From the IMG/VR virus record IMGVR_UViG_3300042691_011296, positions 1 through 20,861 of that record: 20,861 nt of DNA; one strand, written 5' to 3'. Below the pieces are notes generated by a model that was not told where the DNA came from, did not search any database, and saw only the letters and a list, made by a program, of their open reading frames with translations. The position numbers were made by a program, and so were the translations under genes. Within the stretch, counting starts at the first letter, position 1. Each line of letters opens with the position of its first letter. The DNA comes from a virus. Of the stretch, positions 1-8,014 are shown in pieces.

Positions 1-335
1 ACGGAACTACATTCTTTTCACAAGAATTAACTCTAAACTTAAAGAAGTTAACAAACGAAATGACGACTCAGCTTAAATTAATGGCATTTGGTCGTCCGCA
101 GATTATCGTTTGGACTAACAATGGTGATGCATTCTTAGTAGGTAAAAAAGAAGGTGCCGATATGACCGGTGGAACAATTCAAACTGGTGGAGCTTTAGGA
201 GACCTTTACGGATACTCTCTAACTTTCACAGGACAAGAACAATTCCCTGCTCAATTCTTATCTGGAAGTACTACTGCTGATGCATTAGGCGGATTAACTG
301 CAAACTACACAGTAGTTTACGGAGCATCTGCATAA
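1..335 (+). CDS. Tail tube-like major tail protein, C-terminal part (5' truncated)
   Basis: The reading frame is open from the left edge (first full codon at base 3) to the TAA at 333-335, so this is the last ~110 residues of a longer gene and the ATG at 60 is internal. The fragment reads GTTFFSQELTLNLKKL, then IIVWTNNGDAFLVGKKEGADM, a Gly/Thr-rich turn, and ends GDLYGYSLTFTGQEQFPAQF. That layout, with a 'DNNG..WLLG' type strand and a closing 'YTLTFTGQE.PA' strand, is what I recognise from tail tube-like proteins of Bacteroidota siphophages. It would polymerise into the tail tube. It is followed by a strong terminator, which suits a highly expressed structural gene closing a transcription unit. 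The family call is recognition by eye; a head decoration protein is a less likely alternative. Confidence 0.65.
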   Translation, partial: GTTFFSQELTLNLKKLTNEMTTQLKLMAFGRPQIIVWTNNGDAFLVGKKEGADMTGGTIQTGGALGDLYGYSLTFTGQEQFPAQFLSGSTTADALGGLTANYTVVYGASA

Positions 336-365
336 TATCATTCGGTATAAACACTATAAAATATT

Positions 366-394
366 AACCCTACTCTTCGGAGTGGGGTTTTTTT
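366..394 (+). terminator. Rho-independent terminator after the tail tube-like gene
   Basis: A 10-bp stem (AACCCTACTC with GAGTGGGGTT, one T-G wobble) closes on a UUCG tetraloop at 376-379 and runs into seven T residues at 388-394. It lies 30 bases after the stop of the truncated gene and ahead of the next gene, so it should separate the two transcription units. Confidence 0.92.
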
Positions 395-417
395 ATTTAA
401 CTATTAATACGAAATTC

Positions 418-433
418 ATTGTTATTATAATAT
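418..433 (+). repeat. 16-bp junction repeat, copy 1 of 3
   Basis: ATTGTTATTATAATAT, identical to copies at 11370-11385 and 13302-13317. The core TATTATAATA is a perfect palindrome. This copy lies between the terminator at 366-394 and the start codon at 446, 12 bases before the ATG, where a promoter or operator for the next unit would be expected. Confidence 0.75.
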
Positions 434-445
434 AAAGACAAGATA

Positions 446-811
446 ATGCTAGCATATTACATAAGCCAGTCTAACTCATACGTGATAAGAACACAGATAA
501 CAGGTAGTAATGAATTTACTATGAGTTTGACGGATATGATGGGATTAAATACATTTACTGCATCTATTACATCTGCTTCCTATACTCCATACGAAAGTTT
601 ACTATCGTTTACTGCAAGTATAAGTGGAACATTTGTAGCAGACGAATATCGTGCAGTATTATATAATCAATCAGGAAGTGCATCGGTAAATATATGGAAC
701 GGAAGTTTACAAGTGTATGCATCTCAATCAATCGACAAATCAGTATACGAAAATAAAAATACACAATATGTTTCGCACGAAAGTGAGAACAAATATATCA
801 TAATGGATTAA
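446..811 (+). CDS. Small virion-associated protein, function unknown
   Basis: This is a 121-residue protein rich in Ser, Thr, Ala and Tyr with alternating hydrophobic residues, consistent with an all-beta fold. There is no signal peptide or membrane segment. The end, ENKNTQYVSHESENKYIIMD, resembles the close of small structural proteins in Bacteroidota phages that sit next to tail tube or portal genes. The start is the first ATG after the terminator and the 16-bp repeat. The stop lies 1 base before the portal start, so the two are almost certainly co-transcribed and possibly translationally coupled. It could be a head-tail or tail accessory protein. No specific function can be assigned from the sequence. 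Confidence 0.75.
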   Translation: MLAYYISQSNSYVIRTQITGSNEFTMSLTDMMGLNTFTASITSASYTPYESLLSFTASISGTFVADEYRAVLYNQSGSASVNIWNGSLQVYASQSIDKSVYENKNTQYVSHESENKYIIMD

Positions 812-812
812 T

Positions 813-2099
813 ATGAAAGGACAACAAAAATTCTCAATAGTTAATGTAAACAATAACTCTCTTCCAATTATACAGGAAGATACTAAAACTCGTTATCCAT
901 TCGTTCCATTTGGTGTGTATGGCAATGACGATTTCTTTGACGCAGTTACTACTGCTTTCAATGTTAGTACAACTAATGCAGCATCTATCGAAGGTATTGC
1001 TGATTTAATATTTGGTAAAGGTTTATATTCCAAAGACCAAGTATTCAATGAGACTTTACAAAGAATGATTCCGCAAGAAGAAGTTAAGAGAGTTGCATTT
1101 GACTTAAAATTATTTGGTAATGCAGCATTCCAAGTTTATTGGGATGATACACATACAAAGATTAAAAAGATGTACCATGTACCTGTTCAGTTATTAAGAG
1201 CAGAGAAGTTAGGTGCGTCTCCAAAGATAGAAAATTATTATTATTGTACTGATTGGAACGACCAAAGAAAGGTAAGAGATAAAAAGAAAATACCTGCTTT
1301 TGAAACCAGTAATGAGAAGATGGAAATACTTTACATCAAACATTATTGTCCAGGTTTGTATTACTATTCATTACCTGATTGGGTTTCTGCTTTACAATTA
1401 GCAATGGCAGAAGGTGAGATAAGTAATTTACACTTTAATAATATTGTGAATGGGTTCTTACCAGCGGTAATGTTAAACTTCAATAACGGAGTTCCTGCAC
1501 CTGAAGAAAGACAAACTATCGAAGATTTAGTACAAGCTAAATTCACAGGTACGGATAACGCAGGTAGATTTATGTTATCATTTAACGATGACCCTTTAAC
1601 TAAACCTACGATTGACATAATTGATATCACAAACTTACATGAGAAGTATGACTATGTTGCAGAATACACACAGGATAGAATCCTTGTAGCACATAGAGTA
1701 ACATCTCCTTTATTGTTTGGTATCAGAACAAAGAACAATGGTTTCTCTTCACAATCAGAAGAAATGAAAACGGCATTCTCTATCTTACAAACAATGACTA
1801 TTGCACCTTTCCAAAACATTATATTAAATACTTTGGATTACGCATTAACTTGTTCTGGATATACCAATGCTGAATTATACTTTGAACAATTAACTCCGTT
1901 AGTTATCTTATCACAAACAGCAGAAGAAACTGGTAAATCAGTTGCAGAAGTTGAAGATGAAGTAAATGATAGTATGGAAAATCCAGCAACAACAGAAGAT
2001 ACTGCTGACCAAACTCCATTAGAACCAATACCAGGTAAAGAAGATAAGTTTACATTACCTGCACACTTTGAAAAAGAATACGAAATATATAAAAAATAA
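813..2099 (+). CDS. Phage portal protein
   Basis: A 428-residue protein. The N-terminal part (YPFVPFGVYGNDDFFDAV, then a Ser/Thr/Asn stretch leading to IEGIADLIFGKGL) matches the opening of portal proteins from Bacteroidota phages, where a 'FG.....P..L' segment is followed by 'I..KA.YI.GKGL'. The middle holds the YYSLPDW segment and long helices, followed by a region around residues 285-325 (HRVTSPLLFGI...NGFSSQSEEMKTAF) typical of the portal clip/stem. The C-terminus is an acidic tail ending in a Lys/Tyr-rich segment. Twelve portal subunits form the vertex ring through which DNA enters and leaves the capsid. The DUF6712 connector gene follows 2 bases later, as expected for a head-tail joining cluster. 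The length fits the family, and no frameshift is seen. Confidence 0.88.
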   Translation: MKGQQKFSIVNVNNNSLPIIQEDTKTRYPFVPFGVYGNDDFFDAVTTAFNVSTTNAASIEGIADLIFGKGLYSKDQVFNETLQRMIPQEEVKRVAFDLKLFGNAAFQVYWDDTHTKIKKMYHVPVQLLRAEKLGASPKIENYYYCTDWNDQRKVRDKKKIPAFETSNEKMEILYIKHYCPGLYYYSLPDWVSALQLAMAEGEISNLHFNNIVNGFLPAVMLNFNNGVPAPEERQTIEDLVQAKFTGTDNAGRFMLSFNDDPLTKPTIDIIDITNLHEKYDYVAEYTQDRILVAHRVTSPLLFGIRTKNNGFSSQSEEMKTAFSILQTMTIAPFQNIILNTLDYALTCSGYTNAELYFEQLTPLVILSQTAEETGKSVAEVEDEVNDSMENPATTEDTADQTPLEPIPGKEDKFTLPAHFEKEYEIYKK

Positions 2100-2101
2100 T
2101 T

Positions 2102-2620
2102 ATGTCATACGCATTATTCATAAATAGAAACGATATTATAAAGAACTCTCCGTTGCAAGGTGCAATTGATGCAGATGCTTTATTGCCGTTTTGTAGAACT
2201 GCACAAGATAAGTACTTAAAGAATTTATTAGGAACTGTCCTATTCGATTACTTACAGGCACAAATCACTGCAAACACATTTGGTTCATTAAGTTCTTATT
2301 ATCAAGACTTAATGGATGACCATATTAAATATACTTTATTGTGGTATGCATGTGTTGAATATATTCCATTTAGTTCAGTTCAATTTAAATCAAATGGAGC
2401 AGTTAAACAACAAAGTGAACAAGGTATAGCTCCTGCTAAATCTGAAATTGATTATCTTTTAAACAAAGCTCTAAACAATGCAGATTACTACGCATTGAGA
2501 TTACAGAATTACTTAATTGCATATTCTCAAAACATACCTCAATACTTAGAAACTGTTGGTAATCAAACACAAATATATCCTGACCAAAGTAATCAATACT
2601 TCGGTGGAATACAATTATAA
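2102..2620 (+). CDS. DUF6712-like head-tail connector protein
   Basis: A 172-residue, mainly helical protein: ALFINRNDIIKNSPLQGAID, then LLPFCRTAQDKYLKNLLGT, then a helix with DLMDDHIKYTLLWYACVEY, then a conserved-looking NGAVKQQSEQG turn and a final helix with ADYYALRLQNYLIA. This order matches the DUF6712 family, which holds gp6-like adaptor proteins of Bacteroidota phages that dock on the portal to begin the neck. It lies directly after the portal gene and 5 bases before the tail terminator-like gene, the usual place for an adaptor. The start ATG at 2102 follows the portal stop closely. The role in the neck is inferred from the family and the position. Confidence 0.82.
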   Translation: MSYALFINRNDIIKNSPLQGAIDADALLPFCRTAQDKYLKNLLGTVLFDYLQAQITANTFGSLSSYYQDLMDDHIKYTLLWYACVEYIPFSSVQFKSNGAVKQQSEQGIAPAKSEIDYLLNKALNNADYYALRLQNYLIAYSQNIPQYLETVGNQTQIYPDQSNQYFGGIQL

Positions 2621-2625
2621 TAACT

Positions 2626-3492
2626 ATGGCTCAACAAATCGTTCATAATACAGGTGTAAACTATACTCTTTATTACAATGCTTTGAATTATTTCAAAACA
2701 ATAATGAGTAACCATCCATCTATTGCAGCAGTCACACAAGGTGATATTACAAAGATAGATGTGAATCAGTTTCCTGCGTATCCATTAGGAAATATCCTAA
2801 TAACTGAAAGTAATTTTGGTAGTAACATAACAAATTACACAATTCAGTTGACGGTTGCTGATAAAATTAAAAATAAGAATAACGAAAGTGATGATAGAAC
2901 TAATGCACAGACTGTTCCGTTTTATGGAGTAGATGATGTAGTAGACATTCACGCAAATACATTGGGTATCTTAAACGACTTAACTTCATATACGCAAAGA
3001 GGAGTTGCAGGGTTTGAGATAAATGGAGACATAAATTGTTCGGCGTTCTCTGACCAATTCAATAACGGATTGGCCGGATGGGTGGCAACCTTTGAGTTAA
3101 CTACCCACAATGATAAAAATCGTTGTCTTTTTTTTTTAATTAATCCGTCGGGTAGTGGATATATAATTGATGAATGTACAATAGGTGGTGAATACAAAGC
3201 AGTAATTCAACAACCTGTAACACAAGGACAAGTTTTCTCAACAAAAACTTTTCCAGTTTGGACACCATCATTAGAAAATTATACAGGATTAAGATGTTTC
3301 ACAGTAGGAGAAACATTTGAGGGTGAGGATGATTTTGATTTTGTAAACTTACAGGTTTTGCCATTACCATATGAAAATTATGTGAATTGTGATTATTGTG
3401 AGTTGTGGATTAATCCCAAAGTATGGTCAACAACACCGGAGAAGTGGGGACAAGGAACAGATGTTGCATTTAGAAAATGGCAATTTGAATAA
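2626..3492 (+). CDS. Tail terminator-like protein with a C-terminal extension
   Basis: A 288-residue protein in two parts. Residues 1-167 look like the minor tail/tail terminator proteins of Bacteroidota phages: a first helix (YYNALNYFKTIMSNHPSI), FPAYPLGNILITESN, a strand NYTIQLTVADK, a helix VDIHANTLGILNDLTSY, and a closing WVATFELTTHNDKNRC. Homologues as I remember them end shortly after that 'ND.N.C' motif. Here the frame continues through a 10-T run (residues 168-171, LFFL) into about 117 further residues that are rich in aromatics, contain CDYCELWINPKVW, and have no Met. The extension is not recognised; a beta-rich or ligand-binding add-on domain is possible. Slippage at the T run in any direction other than a multiple of three would stop translation within two codons and give a protein of normal length. 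Confidence 0.72.
   Translation: MAQQIVHNTGVNYTLYYNALNYFKTIMSNHPSIAAVTQGDITKIDVNQFPAYPLGNILITESNFGSNITNYTIQLTVADKIKNKNNESDDRTNAQTVPFYGVDDVVDIHANTLGILNDLTSYTQRGVAGFEINGDINCSAFSDQFNNGLAGWVATFELTTHNDKNRCLFFLINPSGSGYIIDECTIGGEYKAVIQQPVTQGQVFSTKTFPVWTPSLENYTGLRCFTVGETFEGEDDFDFVNLQVLPLPYENYVNCDYCELWINPKVWSTTPEKWGQGTDVAFRKWQFE
3128..3137 (+). repeat. T10 homopolymer at a domain boundary
   Basis: Ten consecutive T residues follow CGTTGTC in the tail terminator-like gene. With ten T the frame stays open to 3492. With nine T the next codon is TAA. With eight or eleven T the reading is AAT TAA. It could be a site of transcriptional slippage or a homopolymer sequencing artefact. Confidence 0.85.
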
Positions 3493-3510
3493 AATAAAAA
3501 TAAAAATAAA

Positions 3511-4866
3511 ATGGGTAGTTTAAGTAATTTATATGTGTCACAATCTTATCAGTCTCTATTACATTTAGGGGTTGATACTTCATTTTTTCCAGTTGGTGCA
3601 ACTGCACCGCAAGGATATCTAAATGTTGAAGATGGTTTGGGATACAATGCAGGATTTGCCATATCATCATCAGGAGATATGTTCTTTTCACAATCTGTAA
3701 TAGTAAATAAAAATTTAAGTATTAACCAAAATTTAGATGTTGATGGAAACTTTATTGTATCAGGTACATTCGATATAGAAGGTAAGGTAACAGTAAATGA
3801 TGATGTAAGAATAAATGGTAATTTACAAGTTAGTGGTAGCACAAAATTAACTGGAAGTTTAGAGGTATCAAATAATATCACTGCATCAAATGCATTTATC
3901 ACAAATGATTTAAATGTTGGTGGAACTTTGTTTGCAAGTAAAGTAGTAACACTAATTGAATCATCATCTATAATTTACTCATCTGGGTCTAATATTTTAG
4001 GAGATGAAACTTCGGATACACAAACCCTTATCGGATTGGTTAGAATGTCAGGAAGCAGTCAATTAACTGGTTCTATGGGTATTACAGGCAACTTTATTGC
4101 AGGAGGTAGTGGAACATTTGGAGGAACTGGTAGTTTTATAGGAGATTTGACAGCAACGGGAAATATTTCATCTTCTACAATTAGTGGAATTGGTAATGTA
4201 ACTTTATATTCTCAATCAGTAGATAGTAGATTGGACTTTTTAGAAGGGCCGTTTAGTACATCGGTTGATTTTAGATTAGATGAATTAGAAACTTGGTCAT
4301 CATCTTTACAAACTACTTTCGTAACAGAAGTTGAGTTAACTCAAACTGCATCTTTATTACAAAATAATATTAATACAAAACTAAACACTTCTTCGTTTAA
4401 TGCATATACACAATCGACTGACAATAGAATAAATGTATTGTCATCATTTACAGGAAGTTATGCAACAACTGGAAGTAACACATTTGCAGGTAATCAAACT
4501 ATTAATGGAACTTTATTAGTAAGTTCTTCAATGGTTTATTCTGGAAGTGTAAGAGGTCAAGTATTCCCAATAACAATTAGTTCTAATACTGCAAGTATAG
4601 ATTGTAGTAGAGGTAATTTCTTTACGTTATCATTACCTGCAGGAACAACAAGATTAGAAGCAACAAATGTATTACCAGGTGAAACTCTTTCATTGAGAAT
4701 ATTTAATCAAACAACATCATCAGTAGTAACTACTGGCACATCAGTTAAATTCCCAACAGGATTTACTTATGTACCTACTCCGATATCTAATTCTACTGAT
4801 ATCATAACATTTTTAACATTTGATAATTCATCAATCTTTGCAGTAGCTGCAAACTATTTCGCATAA
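3511..4866 (+). CDS. Tail fibre-like structural protein
   Basis: A 451-residue fibrous protein. The N-terminus (MGSLSNLYVSQSYQSLLHLG, then VEDGLGYNAGFAISSSGDMFFSQS) is a tail-attachment type segment seen in fibres of environmental phages. Residues ~70-230 form imperfect repeats of the kind 'VSG(S/T)..LTGSL' and 'D(L/V)NVGGTL', typical of a trimeric beta-helix shaft. Residues ~235-300 are coiled-coil-like with LDFLEG, RLDELETW and ASLLQNNI. The C-terminus ends ISNSTDIITFLTFDNSSIFAVAANYFA, like the terminal beta domain of several cyanophage and freshwater phage fibres. It probably contributes to host recognition at the tail. The start follows an A-rich leader of AAATAA units. It is placed among neck genes, ahead of the glycine-rich adhesin that begins 1 base after its stop, which suggests the two act together. 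Confidence 0.78.
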   Translation: MGSLSNLYVSQSYQSLLHLGVDTSFFPVGATAPQGYLNVEDGLGYNAGFAISSSGDMFFSQSVIVNKNLSINQNLDVDGNFIVSGTFDIEGKVTVNDDVRINGNLQVSGSTKLTGSLEVSNNITASNAFITNDLNVGGTLFASKVVTLIESSSIIYSSGSNILGDETSDTQTLIGLVRMSGSSQLTGSMGITGNFIAGGSGTFGGTGSFIGDLTATGNISSSTISGIGNVTLYSQSVDSRLDFLEGPFSTSVDFRLDELETWSSSLQTTFVTEVELTQTASLLQNNINTKLNTSSFNAYTQSTDNRINVLSSFTGSYATTGSNTFAGNQTINGTLLVSSSMVYSGSVRGQVFPITISSNTASIDCSRGNFFTLSLPAGTTRLEATNVLPGETLSLRIFNQTTSSVVTTGTSVKFPTGFTYVPTPISNSTDIITFLTFDNSSIFAVAANYFA

Positions 4867-4867
4867 T

Positions 4868-6403
4868 ATGTATATACCATTAACTTTTGAAGGAGCATTA
4901 CAAAAATGTCTATTTGCATCAGGTGGATTAGAAGGATTTTTTATATCTGGAAGTCAACAATGGAAATACCATATGTTTACTGGCGCTGCCGATTTAGTAG
5001 TTCAAAAAGGAACTATTGATAATGTACAAATTTATGTTATTGGTGGTGGTGGCGGAGGTGCTAGAGGAGTTGCAAACACTAATCCAGCCGGCGGCGGTGG
5101 TGGTGGTGGCACAAACTTTACAATGAATGCAAGATTATTTCAAGGAACATATAACATTGTAGTTGGAGAAGGTGGTGCGGTACAAGGTATACAAAATACA
5201 GATGGATTTTCAGGCTCACAATCTTCTATAATAGGTACAGATTTAAATTTAGTTGCAAGAGGTGGTGGAGGTGGTACATGGGGTTCATCTGGTAGAGGAG
5301 GAATATCTGGAAATGGATTTAATGGTGGTACATCAAATACTGAAAATGGTGGTGGCGGTGGAGGTTCAACTGCGGTTGGAGATAACGCAACTGGAATAAA
5401 AGCAGGTAATGGTGGAGCTGGTAACACTTTTTATATTGCAGAATATCCATATGGATATGGTTGTGGAGGAGGAGGTTATGCAATTTCCACAGCTGATGAA
5501 CCAGGATTTAGTTGTAATGATACACAATATGGTGCAGGTGGTGAAGGTAATAATAATTCTACTGCGGGTGCTAATAGATTTGGTATGGGTGGTGGAGGCA
5601 ATGGTAATAGTGGTTCAGCAGGAGGTAGTGGTAGCGTAATGATTCAATATCCAATATATGATTATTGTTCAAACTATTTTGATGAAACAGGAAGTTGTGG
5701 TTGTAGAGAAGTAACATTTGATATTAGTGACCCATTAAATTATCTTCCAGATTTATTTGGAAATTATTTATATACACCATGTGGAACTAATCAATTGGTA
5801 TCAGGAAGTATATTAGCATATCAACCTGTAACAGTATGTGCAGCTAGTAATTCTTTTTATTGGGTTAATAGCAATAGTAGTTATGGTAATTCAAGTGGCA
5901 CACTTATTGAATCAGGTCGTCAATGTATAAGTGCAAGTTATGGTGTAGAAACATGCGTAACTCAATCTTTCCCTCCAACATGTAGTGGTTCTTATGTATT
6001 TTATAAAGGTGGAACTTCTTCAACATTTTATTATATTCCTACTACTAGTTCATCACTTTCTTATAGTCCGATTGCAAATAATAACGTAAGTTTTAAATGT
6101 GTATCTTCAGGAAGTTTTAGTGGTATAGGAAGTTATCCATATGGATTGACAGGTGCAGGTGCAGCTATATCAACTTCATCAATTACTTTTTGTACAAGTT
6201 ATTTATTTACACCAGGAAGTGGTACACAAACAGCAACTTATTATGAATGTTCAACTGATACTTTGGTTTCAATTGCAATTTCAACACCTACAAGATTTTG
6301 TACAAGAAATGGTAGACCAAGAACATTATCAGGTGGTGGTTCAACAATTGTAGCAGGAGGTGGGTGTGTTACAGGAGGTAGTGGTAGTTGTGGATGTCCT
6401 TAA
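4868..6403 (+). CDS. Glycine-rich, cysteine-rich tail adhesin candidate
   Basis: A 511-residue protein. Residues 1-55 resemble the entry strand of glycine-rich phage tail domains ending in VQIYVIGGGGGGARG. Residues ~57-255 carry many poly-Gly tracts separated by short Asn/Ser/Thr segments (for example GGGGGGGTNFTMNARL and NGGGGGGSTAVGDN), the arrangement known from phage adhesins in which parallel Gly-rich strands pack as polyglycine II helices. Residues ~265-511 are a different, Cys- and Ser-rich region (CSNYFDETGSCGCREVTF, repeated 'C..S' turns) ending GGSGSCGCP. No membrane segment is seen. Position right after the fibre gene supports a receptor-binding tip or a spike attached to the fibre. 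The numerous Cys are unusual for a tail protein and may mark metal binding or disulfides formed outside the cell. The receptor cannot be inferred. Confidence 0.7.
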   Translation: MYIPLTFEGALQKCLFASGGLEGFFISGSQQWKYHMFTGAADLVVQKGTIDNVQIYVIGGGGGGARGVANTNPAGGGGGGGTNFTMNARLFQGTYNIVVGEGGAVQGIQNTDGFSGSQSSIIGTDLNLVARGGGGGTWGSSGRGGISGNGFNGGTSNTENGGGGGGSTAVGDNATGIKAGNGGAGNTFYIAEYPYGYGCGGGGYAISTADEPGFSCNDTQYGAGGEGNNNSTAGANRFGMGGGGNGNSGSAGGSGSVMIQYPIYDYCSNYFDETGSCGCREVTFDISDPLNYLPDLFGNYLYTPCGTNQLVSGSILAYQPVTVCAASNSFYWVNSNSSYGNSSGTLIESGRQCISASYGVETCVTQSFPPTCSGSYVFYKGGTSSTFYYIPTTSSSLSYSPIANNNVSFKCVSSGSFSGIGSYPYGLTGAGAAISTSSITFCTSYLFTPGSGTQTATYYECSTDTLVSIAISTPTRFCTRNGRPRTLSGGGSTIVAGGGCVTGGSGSCGCP

Positions 6404-6412
6404 AATTAAATT

Positions 6413-6796
6413 ATGGCTACATTACAAGACATAGCAAAACAGATTAGTTCTCTCGCACAACTAAATCTACAAAGACAACCTACCCGTGCAATAGACACAG
6501 GTAACTTACTTCGTAAAGTTAAGGCTGCAAATACTCCTGCTAAAATGATTAAGGAGTTAAAAACAAAAGATGATTATTCTTTTGAAATAGAATTAGACTA
6601 TGCACCTAATGGAGCTGAATATGGACAATTCGTAAATGATGGTACATATAAAATGGATGCAAGACCATTCGCAGATAATGCAATCAATGACCCGTCTGTT
6701 CAATCAATGTTAAACCAATATTACGAAGATATGGTTGATAAAATGGTAGTAGGAAACATCGCAGCAGAATTGGACAAAATGGAAGCAGAGTATTAG
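6413..6796 (+). CDS. HK97 gp10-like neck/tail completion protein
   Basis: A 127-residue protein with an N-terminal helix (MATLQDIAKQISSLAQLNLQ), a Lys-rich middle (TGNLLRKVKA, KMIKELKTKDDYSFEIEL), and the segment YGQFVNDGTYKMDARPFADNAIND. The 'Y..FV..GT..M.ARPF...A' pattern is the signature of HK97 gp10-like proteins, which act at the head-tail joint or in tail completion. The end is an acidic helix with DKMVVGNIAAELDKMEAEY. Length fits the family (110-150 residues). It lies between the adhesin gene and the Dit-like gene, an unusual place because gp10-like genes normally sit beside the connector and terminator genes. The start ATG at 6413 lies 9 bases after the previous stop in an A/T-rich leader. 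Confidence 0.75.
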   Translation: MATLQDIAKQISSLAQLNLQRQPTRAIDTGNLLRKVKAANTPAKMIKELKTKDDYSFEIELDYAPNGAEYGQFVNDGTYKMDARPFADNAINDPSVQSMLNQYYEDMVDKMVVGNIAAELDKMEAEY

Positions 6797-6847
6797 TATC
6801 ACATACTTTTATTGAAAAGGTGGTTATTATATTAAACAATATACATA

Positions 6848-8014
6848 ATGGCTTTATCATTATTACAGACTCCTGCAAGTTGTTCATTCGCACAATCACC
6901 AATTATATTTTCTATTGATGAGAGCAATACTGCTACATTAACATCATCTTCATTTCAGTATGTAGGTGATTTATATTATTGGCAAGGTGGGCCAAATGCA
7001 TCTTCTTCGGTAGCAGACTATACAATTTCTAAATTTCCAAATACTGCTGGTGTAGGTTTGTTTGATTTAAATAGAATAATCAATTCAACACTTACAGATT
7101 ACGCACAAGCTAATACTTCAAATGTAATTTACTTTGCAATAGATTTCTATTGGCAATATTATAGTGGAACGGCATATATTACGGGTTCACATTTGAAATC
7201 GGAAACATATAAAGCAGTAGATGGGTATGGAGTATTCCCTGAAACTATTGGTCAGCAAATGAATACTACAACTCCATACTGGCCATTGTTAACAGATGGG
7301 CCAGCAACACAATCTGCATTTTTAGATAATAGAGGATTGAGTGGAGTTTATGGTGGAAACATTGGTGTACCAACTCCAACAAAAATAGTTTATACAGGCA
7401 ATACAGGTACCGCAGATTATACATTAACAGCAAATGTTAGTTCTTCTGGACAAGTACAACAATATCCAATAGGCCCATCTCAAAGTGGTTTTCCTCTTTC
7501 AACAACTGGACTAACTTATTTTACAGTTCAAGCATTCAATGGTGCATCTGCATTAGGAACACCAATAAGATATAATATCGATTGTGAACAAAAATATCCA
7601 AATGTAAGAATCAAATGGAAAAATCGTTTTGGACAATTTGATTGGTTAAACTTTTATATGGTTAGTAAACAATCTTTTACAACTGAAAGAAAAACTTATC
7701 AACCACAATTGGGTACATGGGAAGCTTCCACATTATCATATCAAACTTATGATACTGCAAATTCTGCATACATCGTAGATTCTAAACAAGGTTTATCAGT
7801 TAATACATTTTGGTTGCCTGAAAGTTACAATGATATTTTAAAGCAATTATTAGTAAGTGATGAAATCTATTGGATTTACAATGAATCAACAGGTGCATTA
7901 AGACCTATGACTATTGTATCTCAAAACATTTTATTTAAGACGGGAGTAGTAGATAAATTAATTCAATATCAATTTGAATTCCAATACGGACAACCTTACA
8001 AGCTAATTTTATAA
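6848..8014 (+). CDS. Distal tail (Dit)-like protein
   Basis: A 388-residue protein. The N-terminal half is a Ser/Thr/Tyr-rich beta domain (SLLQTPASCSFAQSPIIFSI ... YTISKFPNTAGVGLFDLNRI), the type of opening found in Bacteroidota phage tail proteins. The C-terminal third has a characteristic block: VRIKWKNRFGQFDWLNFYM, then SFTTERKTYQPQLG, then TFWLPESYNDILKQLLVSDEIYW and a closing VVDKLIQYQFEFQYGQPYKLIL. This pattern of 'W.NR.G.FD..NF' followed by a late 'LL.S.E.Y' is what I know from Dit-like proteins that form the hub ring at the tail tip. The TAA overlaps the next ATG (TAATG), so translation of the next gene is probably coupled. The role is inferred from the family and the following hub-like genes. 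Confidence 0.68.
   Translation: MALSLLQTPASCSFAQSPIIFSIDESNTATLTSSSFQYVGDLYYWQGGPNASSSVADYTISKFPNTAGVGLFDLNRIINSTLTDYAQANTSNVIYFAIDFYWQYYSGTAYITGSHLKSETYKAVDGYGVFPETIGQQMNTTTPYWPLLTDGPATQSAFLDNRGLSGVYGGNIGVPTPTKIVYTGNTGTADYTLTANVSSSGQVQQYPIGPSQSGFPLSTTGLTYFTVQAFNGASALGTPIRYNIDCEQKYPNVRIKWKNRFGQFDWLNFYMVSKQSFTTERKTYQPQLGTWEASTLSYQTYDTANSAYIVDSKQGLSVNTFWLPESYNDILKQLLVSDEIYWIYNESTGALRPMTIVSQNILFKTGVVDKLIQYQFEFQYGQPYKLIL

Noticed and set aside
60-335. Complete 91-residue gene starting at base 60
   Set aside because: The frame is open to the left edge and the upstream residues fit the same protein family, so the ATG at 60 is internal to a truncated gene.
5140-5427. Proline-rich minus-strand frame opposite the glycine-rich adhesin
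   Set aside because: Poly-Pro is simply the complement of the GGN glycine codons; not a gene.
5409-5639. Overlapping +1 frame within the glycine-rich adhesin
   Set aside because: Val/Met-rich translation produced by shifting GGT/GGA repeats by one base; a shadow of the real gene.
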